DNA of 64,000 nt from SSF53 sp036170535 (GTDB lineage: Bacteria; Spirochaetota; Leptospiria; Leptospirales; Leptonemataceae), in contig JAVHPJ010000175.1 of the NCBI GenBank assembly GCA_036170535.1, forward strand, positions 32,917-96,916, in the 5' to 3' direction. Each line of letters begins with the position of its first letter. The stretch's first letter is position 1. The notes below the pieces were generated by a model. It was not told the DNA's origin, made no database searches, and saw only the letters and a list, made by a program, of their open reading frames with translations. Positions 57,930 through 64,000 of the stretch are shown in pieces. The position numbers were made by a program, and so were the translations under genes.

Positions 57930-58404
57930 CGCGATACAACGTCAGGCGGCGCTCGTCTTCGGCCTCGTCCCGGGTTTCGATCTGGAGCCGAAAGATGGCG
58001 ACGCCCGACGGAAAGCCGTGCGCGGCGCGCGAGGGCCATTCGATGGCGTGTAATTCGCGCTCGCCCTCCGTGTTTGCGGACCAGCGTTCCAGAAAGTCGA
58101 GACCTTCCAGTTCCTGCGGCGAACGCAGTCGATACAGATCGTAGTGCAACAGGACCGCGTCCCGTCCCCGGTGTATATGCAACAGGTTGAAGGTCGGACT
58201 GTTTACGATTTCGTCCACGCCCATGGCTGCGCCCAATCCGCGGACAAAGGCGGTCTTGCCGGCGCCGAGTTCGCCTTCGAGCAGCAGTAAGGCCCGGGTC
58301 TCGTGCGCAAAATAGCGGGTCCAGAAAAGTTCTGCGGCCCGGGCAGTCTCCGCGGGCGACCCGGACACTGCGCTTTCCAGCGGCGCGCCCGACCTCGAAC
58401 TCAC
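57922..58404 (-). CDS. tsaE: tRNA threonylcarbamoyladenosine biosynthesis ATPase TsaE
   Basis: A 160-residue P-loop protein with the Walker A G-E-L-G-A-G-K-T-A-F-V-R-G-L and S-P-T-F-N-L, followed by H-Y-D-L-Y-R-L, all typical of TsaE. It drives turnover of the TsaBD complex. The GTG start at 58404 overlaps the stop of the upstream membrane protein gene (GTGA). Confidence 0.95.
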   Translation of the reverse strand: MSSRSGAPLESAVSGSPAETARAAELFWTRYFAHETRALLLLEGELGAGKTAFVRGLGAAMGVDEIVNSPTFNLLHIHRGRDAVLLHYDLYRLRSPQELEGLDFLERWSANTEGERELHAIEWPSRAAHGFPSGVAIFRLQIETRDEAEDERRLTLYRDA

Positions 58405-58787
58405 CGGTCTTCATCCCTCGCGCGCGGACGCCGCCGGCGTCGCCGGCGCGGCGCGCTCGGACGATACGGTTCGGAGTCGTCGGATTCGGGCGGCTCCTCT
58501 TCAAACTCCGCGTCGATAATGACTGGCGGCCGTCGGCGAAACCCGGGCGCGCGCGTGCGCCGCGCCGGCCCTGGAGCGCCGGTCACATACGCCGCGCCGG
58601 TGTACGATAAAAATACGATCAGCGAGAACAAACCGATGGCCCAGGCCACGTAACTTTCGTCCAGGCGCGAGGGTATGTCGAGCAGCTCGGGACGGGCGTA
58701 GCTCAGGACCAGATAGATCAGCCCGTAGAAGATGAGGCTGTAGATCGTGAATACGGCCGTGAAGAGGGTTTTTTTCCAGAGACTCAC
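58401..58787 (-). CDS. Small two-helix membrane protein with acidic/Arg-rich tail
   Basis: A 128-residue protein. It has two membrane helices (about 5-28 and 45-65), then a proline/arginine-rich cytoplasmic tail containing an acidic patch (E-F-E-E-E-P-P-E-S-D-D-S-E) and ending in a run of arginines. The start is a GTG at 58787 preceded by AAAGGAGA. The ORF is open further up but lacks coding character. No family recognised. First gene of the tsaE-tsaB-rnr run, coupled to tsaE by a GTGA overlap. Confidence 0.6.
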   Translation of the reverse strand: MSLWKKTLFTAVFTIYSLIFYGLIYLVLSYARPELLDIPSRLDESYVAWAIGLFSLIVFLSYTGAAYVTGAPGPARRTRAPGFRRRPPVIIDAEFEEEPPESDDSEPYRPSAPRRRRRRRPRARDEDR

Positions 58788-59105
58788 CAATTCTCCTTTC
58801 CGCTTTCGATTTCGCAGCCCGACCGAGCGGCCCTGTTTGCGCTCCGCAACTGGGCCTGCGGGCCGCCGGTCGCGGTCGGCCGGGCGAACCGCCCCGAGCG
58901 CAATAGTTCCGACGCGGCCAGCGGAGGCCAGCAATTCCAGGCAGACCGGGCTGGCTTCTCTCCGGTTCCCCGGCTGGAAACTAACGGAAATTAATCGGGC
59001 CAGGCCTGCAAAAATCTGGAAATATGTGGCGCGCAAAGCGTGGTACAGGGGTAGCAATACCAGCGACCGGGCCGCAGGCGCCCGACCAGCGCTGCGGGGT
59101 AGATC
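58788..59105. other. Divergent intergenic region
   Basis: 318 bases between the membrane protein gene and the outer-membrane protein gene. It contains one exact 11-mer (58913-58923). I see no gene or RNA here; promoters for both sides are expected but not clear. Confidence 0.5.
58913..58923 (+). repeat. Dispersed 11-mer in divergent region
   Basis: Exact intergenic copy, the only one found to the right of 37.2 kb. Confidence 0.9.
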
Positions 59106-60236
59106 ATGCCGTACAGATTTTTTCGAAATTCCTCACTGGCGATGCTCAGCTGTCTGAGCGCCCTCGGCCTGCTCTGGCCGGCCGGCGGACTCTCGGCGCA
59201 GATCGCCTGCACCGGGCCCGGTTGCGCCCTGCTGCCCGTTTCGCAGGCGCAGTATGATCGCCTGTACTCCGACTTTTACAATCAATATGTGATCGATCTA
59301 TTTGATCGCAACGCCCACGCGGCGGTCGTCGCCAATCTGATGTCCCCGCCGATTGGCACGGTGAACCTTTACGGCTTTACCGGCGGCGTCAACGTCGGCG
59401 CCGGCTATCACGAATTGGAAGAAAAGACCATCACGTCGCCCGGCGTCGGTACGTTTGATAAGGTTCCGAGCGCCGGCGCAGCCGCGAACCTCCGCGCCTT
59501 TGGCGGCTTTAACCTGGGCGCGTTGCTGGGGCGGCGCTACGATCCCCACGACGAAACGCGCGAAAGCTCGCCCGGCTTTTTTTCACTTTCGCGTTTTGAT
59601 ATCTATGTGAGCGGCATGCGGCACACGGAAACCCTTGAGGACGAAGGCGGCATCGACGGAACTCTGCGCGCGACCGTGGAAAACCGCGGCGGCGAGGTTC
59701 GCTACCATCTGGTGGAGTCGACGGACATTTACGGCGGTCCCATGCTGCGCTGGTTAGGCGTGTCCGTCGGGGTAGGATATTACGAGACAAAGTTTCGCAT
59801 CAGCTACGCATCCGGCGCTCCGGAAACGGCGACCCTGCGTTTGGAAAACGGAGCCAACCTGAAATGGTCGAGCATTGATGTGGCGACTTTTACCAGCGAG
59901 GTCGAGTCCATTCCGCTGGAAATACGCACCGGCATTCAAGTGTTGTATTTTCTGAACCTCACAACCGGCTTTGGCATTTCGCGCAATCGCGGATTTTTCG
60001 AAGGCTATCTGCTGCGGACGGGTTCGTTCACTCCGGAGACGGAATTTGTAATCCCGGGCGTCTCCGCCAGCGCCAATTTGGGCATGTCGGTCTACCGCCG
60101 TGCAGAGGTTCCGAGCGATCTTTATTATGTGCGGGCCGGAGTGGAGTTCAACATTCTCGCGCTCAAAATCGGCGTGGAGGCGTTGAAAACGCGGCGCGAC
60201 TACGGCGCAACCGCGGCGGTGCGCATCGAGTTCTGA
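59106..60236 (+). CDS. Predicted outer-membrane beta-barrel protein
   Basis: A 376-residue protein with a signal peptide (about 30 residues, ending near L-S-A-Q), then a cysteine pair C-T-G-P-G-C. The rest alternates amphipathic beta strands rich in Gly and aromatics (G-F-T-G-G-V-N-V-G-A-G-Y; V-S-V-G-V-G-Y-Y-E-T-K-F) and ends in R-I-E-F, a terminal aromatic typical of Bam substrates. I have a weak impression of Leptospira Lsa36-type surface proteins from the N-terminal cysteine motif, but cannot confirm it. Single gene. Confidence 0.7.
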   Translation: MPYRFFRNSSLAMLSCLSALGLLWPAGGLSAQIACTGPGCALLPVSQAQYDRLYSDFYNQYVIDLFDRNAHAAVVANLMSPPIGTVNLYGFTGGVNVGAGYHELEEKTITSPGVGTFDKVPSAGAAANLRAFGGFNLGALLGRRYDPHDETRESSPGFFSLSRFDIYVSGMRHTETLEDEGGIDGTLRATVENRGGEVRYHLVESTDIYGGPMLRWLGVSVGVGYYETKFRISYASGAPETATLRLENGANLKWSSIDVATFTSEVESIPLEIRTGIQVLYFLNLTTGFGISRNRGFFEGYLLRTGSFTPETEFVIPGVSASANLGMSVYRRAEVPSDLYYVRAGVEFNILALKIGVEALKTRRDYGATAAVRIEF

Positions 60237-60300
60237 ATGCGCGTTTTGAGTGCGCGGCCGCCGGGTCGCGCGCCTTCAGGCGTTTCGCAACTACCGGCGA

Positions 60301-61095
60301 CTACTGCGCTGCGCCAACCAGCACCGGACGAATCAACTTCGCCCAGACGGCGTAGCCGCGGTGATTAAAATGGACGGCGTCCTGCCGTCCGCCGGCTTCA
60401 ATTACAAATTCGTCTTTTAAGCGCGGCGCATCCCGTTCCGAGAGTTCCGGCCACAGATCGACAAAGTGCGTCCGCGGATCGCCTTCGATCAGCCGGCGCA
60501 GCTGCTGATTGTAAAAAGGGACCACGCTGTTCGCTTTCCACGTGCGCGTGGGCGGCACGCTGGTCAGCACGATGTGCGTTTCCGGGAGGCGACTGCGAAT
60601 GTGCGCCACAATCTTCGCCGTATAATCCAGGGAAGTCGAGAAGCAGCGGCCCATCAGCACATCGTTGCCGCCAATGCTGATGATGACGACGCGCGGAGTA
60701 AGCAATACCACGTCCTGGTCGAGGCGCTGCAAGAGCCCGCGCGTCGTATCGCCCGGGATGCCGCGATTTGCAATGTCAAATTCCCCCAACTGCGCCTGGA
60801 GCTGATCCGGCGTAAACAGCGCGGCGATTGAATCGCCTGTTACGACGGCGAATGCGCGGCGGCGCTGAAGAGTGTCCTGCGCGAAGGGCGCCTGGAACTG
60901 AATCATGCGCAATTGGCGAATGGTTGCGTTTTCTTCCTGGTCCGGCAAATCCTCGCGACAGGCGAAGGCGGATCGAAAATAGTCCTGCCCCACCGCGCGT
61001 TCCCGGTCAGATCCAAAGCTCAGAGCGGGGAGCGAAGTGCAGCCGTTCAGGACGACGGCCAGTGCGACTAACAGAAACGGCACTTTGCGTAGCAT
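60301..61095 (-). CDS. SGNH/GDSL hydrolase lipoprotein
   Basis: A 264-residue lipoprotein (lipobox L-N-G-C, C19) with a complete SGNH set: G-D-S-I (nucleophile Ser), N-R-G-I-P-G-D-T-T, G-G-N-D and D-A-V-H-F-N-H-R-G-Y (Asp-x-x-His). It is probably an esterase or acylhydrolase in the periplasm or at the surface. It follows the alpha/beta hydrolase gene with nine bases between, suggesting a lipid- or ester-handling pair. Confidence 0.9.
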   Translation of the reverse strand: MLRKVPFLLVALAVVLNGCTSLPALSFGSDRERAVGQDYFRSAFACREDLPDQEENATIRQLRMIQFQAPFAQDTLQRRRAFAVVTGDSIAALFTPDQLQAQLGEFDIANRGIPGDTTRGLLQRLDQDVVLLTPRVVIISIGGNDVLMGRCFSTSLDYTAKIVAHIRSRLPETHIVLTSVPPTRTWKANSVVPFYNQQLRRLIEGDPRTHFVDLWPELSERDAPRLKDEFVIEAGGRQDAVHFNHRGYAVWAKLIRPVLVGAAQ

Positions 61096-61104
61096 GGGTC
61101 CTCG

Positions 61105-62529
61105 TCAGGCTTGAATTACATCGGACGGTCGACTGATGTCGCGCGAGGGGCGGAAACGCCGGCCCTTCTGCTTTTTCTCATCGCGCTTCTTACGGAGCTT
61201 TTGCAGTTTACGCATGAATTTCGCCAGAGCGCCGCGCTTGCGATGCTCGCGGCCGTGCTCGTCCAGCCACTCGAGGGCCAGCGGATACACTTCCTGCACC
61301 GCGCGATCGCCCAGGGCGAGTCCCAGATGACAATAATCGGCGGGCAGCCCCAGCTCGCGACCCAGCTCTACGTACCGTTTGTGCGGCGACGCAGCGCGTT
61401 CGTACGCATAACGCACGGATTCCGGAATTGCGATGTGGTCGCGCGATCCGGATATGAACAATGCAGGCGCGGTTATGTTTTTGAGACCTTCGCGGTAATT
61501 AAACGAGCCGTCTACGGTGAGTTCGCTGCCGGTGCGAATCCATTGAATAAACTGCCGCGCGAGTCCGCGCGAGATATTCTCCACGCCGTTTTTCATCATC
61601 CGCCGGATGGTCAGGCTCGACATGTTTTCTTTGCTGAAGATCAATTCTTCCACCGGCGTGCCAAAGCGGCCGCTGAGCGGAGAGATTACCTGGGCGCCAA
61701 AACGAAAGTCGAGAATGTCGTTCATCCAGGGATAGCGCGTGATCATGCCCCAGAGCGTACGGCGCGCATGATCAATCCGGCCGGGACTGCCCAGCGCGAC
61801 AAAGGCCGCCACGTCTTCCGAGCCCGAGAGCTGTCGACCCAGAAAGCCGTACATGATCATCCCGCCCATGCTGTGGCCGATCCAGTTCACTTTGGGCGCG
61901 CCGGTAAGGCGGCGCACGGTGCGGATTACGGCCGGGACGTCCTGTTCGACAATGTTGTCGAAACTGAAGTCGCGAAAGCGCGTCCGCGATTGGTGGTACG
62001 ACTTGCCTACGCCGCGCAGATTGATGACAAACACCGGATATCCGTGCTGCTTGAGGAAATACGCGATGCTGTGCGCGCGGTCCATGTCCACGCTGTATTT
62101 GTTCGCGGCGATACCGTGCGCGACAATCACCGGATATGCGCCGGGTTTCGGATTCTCCGGGCGATGGAAATGCAAAGAGATATTCCAGCCGTCTTCTGTG
62201 TGGGCGTAGAAGACCTGGTCGGCGATGTCTTCCGCGCCATAGATGCGATCCCACAGGGACAGAAACAGCGGGTAGAAGAGCGCCATGAGCAACAGCACGG
62301 CCGCCGCCAGAATGGCGACGCCGCCGATCATGACCGCCAACAAACTGATCGCGACGATCGAGGTGAAGATATAGATCGGGCTTTTGCGTTTTCTCTGCGG
62401 GCCGAGCAAGTACAAAGCGATGGCAGTGAGCGCCCCCGCCGCGGTCGGGTCAAGTCGTTCCCGGCGCTTTGCGGAGCTCCTGCAGGCGTCCCGGCGAGCT
62501 GCGCTGCGCTCGTCCTGCTTGACGCACAT
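61105..62529 (-). CDS. Membrane-anchored alpha/beta hydrolase
   Basis: Up to 474 residues. Two N-terminal hydrophobic helices (about 30-95) precede an alpha/beta hydrolase domain with H-G-I-A-A-N (oxyanion), G-H-S-M-G-G (nucleophile Ser), an acid in S-G-S-R-D-H and a late H in D-Y-C-H-L-G. The C-terminal tail is strongly basic (R-K-L-Q-K-L-R-K-K-R). The first 25 residues at the ATG at 62529 look non-coding, so a start about 75 bases later is possible. Divergent from the next gene. Confidence 0.82.
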   Translation of the reverse strand: MCVKQDERSAARRDACRSSAKRRERLDPTAAGALTAIALYLLGPQRKRKSPIYIFTSIVAISLLAVMIGGVAILAAAVLLLMALFYPLFLSLWDRIYGAEDIADQVFYAHTEDGWNISLHFHRPENPKPGAYPVIVAHGIAANKYSVDMDRAHSIAYFLKQHGYPVFVINLRGVGKSYHQSRTRFRDFSFDNIVEQDVPAVIRTVRRLTGAPKVNWIGHSMGGMIMYGFLGRQLSGSEDVAAFVALGSPGRIDHARRTLWGMITRYPWMNDILDFRFGAQVISPLSGRFGTPVEELIFSKENMSSLTIRRMMKNGVENISRGLARQFIQWIRTGSELTVDGSFNYREGLKNITAPALFISGSRDHIAIPESVRYAYERAASPHKRYVELGRELGLPADYCHLGLALGDRAVQEVYPLALEWLDEHGREHRKRGALAKFMRKLQKLRKKRDEKKQKGRRFRPSRDISRPSDVIQA

Positions 62530-62598
62530 GGCCCCCCGCGGCGCGGTGATTGGAGGAGCGTCGCCGTCCCCAATCGGGCGCGGCGCCCCGACATTCGC

Positions 62599-63033
62599 AT
62601 GGTTCCGGCCGATAACTACCGCAAATTCGAAGGCGTCTTTTTTGAAGCGGAGATCCCCTCCGACTGGGAACAGGAAATCATTGAGGACATTCCTTGTTTT
62701 TTTGATCCTGAGGGCGCGGGCGCCCTGCAGCTGGCGGCGGCGCGCAGCCCGACCGAGCGCGACTACTATGCGCCGGCCGAGCTGATCGCGTATCTCGACC
62801 GCAACGGTTTTGAGCTGGCCGCCGATCGCGTCGTAACGTTTGCGCAGGCGGACGGTTCGATCGGCGCGGGCTGCGAGTTCTTGCAGGGCGGTCGCTACTG
62901 GTCCGTGCAGGTAGTTTCGCGCGGGCCCTTGCTGGTCGTCGTTTTATATAACGCCGACGAGCAGCCGGATGCGGAACTGCGCGGGCGCCTGAACCACGTC
63001 AAGGCCACGCTGCGCATTACGGAGGCGGCGTGA
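62599..63033 (+). CDS. Small hypothetical protein upstream of purN
   Basis: A 144-residue soluble protein with no signal. Its mixed alpha/beta composition (F-F-E-A-E-I-P-S-D-W-E; Y-W-S-V-Q-V-V-S-R-G-P-L-L-V-V-V-L-Y) resembles the DUF1795/PsbP-like fold that begins with a Y-x-x-P-x-x-W strand, but this is only an impression. Its stop overlaps the purN GTG start (GTGA). A 640-residue frame containing it continues far upstream, but that part is antisense to the hydrolase gene. Confidence 0.6.
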   Translation: MVPADNYRKFEGVFFEAEIPSDWEQEIIEDIPCFFDPEGAGALQLAAARSPTERDYYAPAELIAYLDRNGFELAADRVVTFAQADGSIGAGCEFLQGGRYWSVQVVSRGPLLVVVLYNADEQPDAELRGRLNHVKATLRITEAA

Positions 63034-63644
63034 GTCGCGTGCGGGCGACCGTGCTGGCCTCCGGGCGCGGTTCAAACTTCGCCGCAGTGCTCGCCGCCCG
63101 GGCGGCGGATCGGCTCACGGACCTGGAACTGACGCGCTTGATCGTCGACCGCGAGAATACCGGCGCCGAGCGTCTGGCTCGCGAGCGCGGACTGCCGGTT
63201 ACGGTGCTTGAATACGGGACTTATCCCGGGCGAACGGAATTTCAGGCGGCGCTCACCGCCGCCGTTCTTACCGAAGCGCCGGACTTGCTTCTCACGCTCG
63301 GCTTTATGCGGATTTTACCGGGCGACCTGGTGCGTCCGCTCGCCGGCCGCATAATCAATATTCATCCCTCGCTCCTGCCGGCCTTTCCCGGCATGCGTTC
63401 GCCGCGCGCCGCGCTTGAGTACGGCGTGCGCATCGCCGGTTGCACCGCGCATTTCGTCGATGAGGGCGTGGATTCGGGACCGATTATTTTTCAGGCGGCC
63501 GTGCCGGTGCTGCCCGACGACGACGAGTCGCGTCTGGCGGATCGCATTCTGGTCGAAGAACATCGCATACTCCTTGATGCGGTGGAATTGTTCTGTCAGC
63601 AGAAATTGAAAATCGAAGGACGCATTGTCAGGATATTGCCATGA
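63030..63644 (+). CDS. purN: Phosphoribosylglycinamide formyltransferase
   Basis: A 204-residue folate-dependent GAR transformylase, step three of purine synthesis. It has L-A-S-G-R-G-S-N (phosphoribose binding), the catalytic N-I-H-P-S-L-L-P block (Asn/His) and V-D-E-G-V-D-S-G-P-I (catalytic Asp). A GTG start overlaps the previous stop, and its own stop overlaps purH (ATGA). Confidence 0.96.
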   Translation: MSRVRATVLASGRGSNFAAVLAARAADRLTDLELTRLIVDRENTGAERLARERGLPVTVLEYGTYPGRTEFQAALTAAVLTEAPDLLLTLGFMRILPGDLVRPLAGRIINIHPSLLPAFPGMRSPRAALEYGVRIAGCTAHFVDEGVDSGPIIFQAAVPVLPDDDESRLADRILVEEHRILLDAVELFCQQKLKIEGRIVRILP

Positions 63645-64000
63645 TTCAAATTAAACGCGCATTGCTTTCCGTTTCGGATAAGACCGGCCTGGCGGAACTC
63701 GCGCGCTTCCTTGCGGAGCGCGGCGTCGAGCTGCTTTCTACCGGCGGCACGCTGCGGGCTTTGAGCGACGCCGGCATACACGCCGCGCCGATTGAGCAGT
63801 ACACCGGCTTTCCCGAAATAATGGACGGTCGCGTGAAAACGCTGCATCCGAAAATTCATGGCGGCCTGCTCGCGCTGCTCGATAACGAAGAACACCGCGA
63901 CGCAATGCAGAAACACGATATTGGCAGCATTGATCTGCTGGTTGTAAATCTGTACCCATTCGCGGCGACCATCGCCAAACCAAATTGCAGCTTGGAAGAC
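63641..64000 (+). CDS. purH: Bifunctional AICAR formyltransferase/IMP cyclohydrolase, 5' part
   Basis: The first 120 codons of PurH, cut by the window edge. The IMP cyclohydrolase (MGS-like) N-terminal domain is clear: A-L-L-S-V-S-D-K-T-G, L-L-S-T-G-G-T, F-P-E-I-M-D-G-R-V-K-T-L-H-P-K-I-H-G-G and V-V-N-L-Y-P-F. It makes IMP from AICAR via FAICAR, following PurN in an operon with overlapping genes. Confidence 0.97.
   Translation, partial: MIQIKRALLSVSDKTGLAELARFLAERGVELLSTGGTLRALSDAGIHAAPIEQYTGFPEIMDGRVKTLHPKIHGGLLALLDNEEHRDAMQKHDIGSIDLLVVNLYPFAATIAKPNCSLED

Noticed and set aside
61111..62598. Long open frame on plus, antisense to the alpha/beta hydrolase gene
   Set aside because: It exists because GC-rich coding DNA leaves the opposite strand open. 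The minus-strand protein has clear hydrolase motifs, and only the part after 62599 looks like a gene.
1..64000. CRISPR arrays, insertion sequences, prophage or attachment sites
   Set aside because: No regularly spaced direct repeats, transposase or integrase motifs, or long terminal inverted repeats were seen. The dispersed 11-mer is too short and too scattered to be any of these.

Overview
This window is GC-rich chromosomal DNA, coding-dense on both strands, with no rRNA, tRNA, CRISPR array, insertion sequence or prophage that I can support. The best taxonomic pointers are protein families centred on Leptospira: a DUF1564-type protein (20093-20599), a DUF1554-type lipoprotein (45171-45821) and a LruC-domain lipoprotein (40938-42278). 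Spirochaete-style loose lipoboxes fit too. The GC content looks too high for Leptospira itself, so I infer a Leptospirales relative (Leptonema/Turneriella-like or uncultured). This is inference, not identification.

Layout: 1-7600 holds envelope and lipid genes (Lnb/DUF4105 fragment, PlsC acyltransferase, GT2 glycosyltransferase), fumC and a membrane-receptor SpoIIE-type phosphatase. 7.7-18.0 kb holds purL, a diguanylate cyclase, a DUF697-like GTPase, a TPR lipoprotein, a C-terminal processing protease, nadB and a stand-alone biotinyl protein. 18.1-27.2 kb holds mazG, murB, DUF1564, rimI, a TPR lipoprotein, dprA, topA and a thiolase. 27.2-37.1 kb is a minus-strand run: DoxX, BON protein, recC, recB, recD. 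37.6-45.2 kb holds a secreted cysteine-rich lipase-like protein, a membrane-anchored partner candidate, a gene split by an assembly gap (10 N), the LruC lipoprotein, a histidine kinase/response regulator pair and a YhhN lysoplasmalogenase. 45.2-50.6 kb is a minus-strand four-gene unit: class III nucleotide cyclase, FecR/Fn3-like protein, a barrel/anchor-like protein and a DUF1554 lipoprotein. 50.7-58.8 kb holds polA, a STAS anti-anti-sigma factor, trpC, rnr, tsaB and tsaE. 59.1-64 kb holds an outer-membrane protein, SGNH and alpha/beta hydrolases, and the start of a purN-purH operon with overlapping genes.

The most striking signal is a dispersed 11-mer, ATAGTTCCGAC, present 15 times exactly on either strand (chance expectation for an 11-mer in 64 kb is well below one). 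It lies between genes, as an inverted pair making a terminator-like hairpin after nadB, and inside genes. In genes it is read in different frames (H/N-S-S-D, R-N-Y, S-E-L-L), so the constraint acts on the DNA rather than the protein. Two copies flank the dprA-topA junction and three lie inside recB. This layout resembles DNA-uptake sequences of Neisseria/Pasteurellaceae or a Chi-like site, but neither role is shown by the sequence.

The second candidate system is the cyclase-FecR-lipoprotein operon, which looks like an envelope-sensing second-messenger module.
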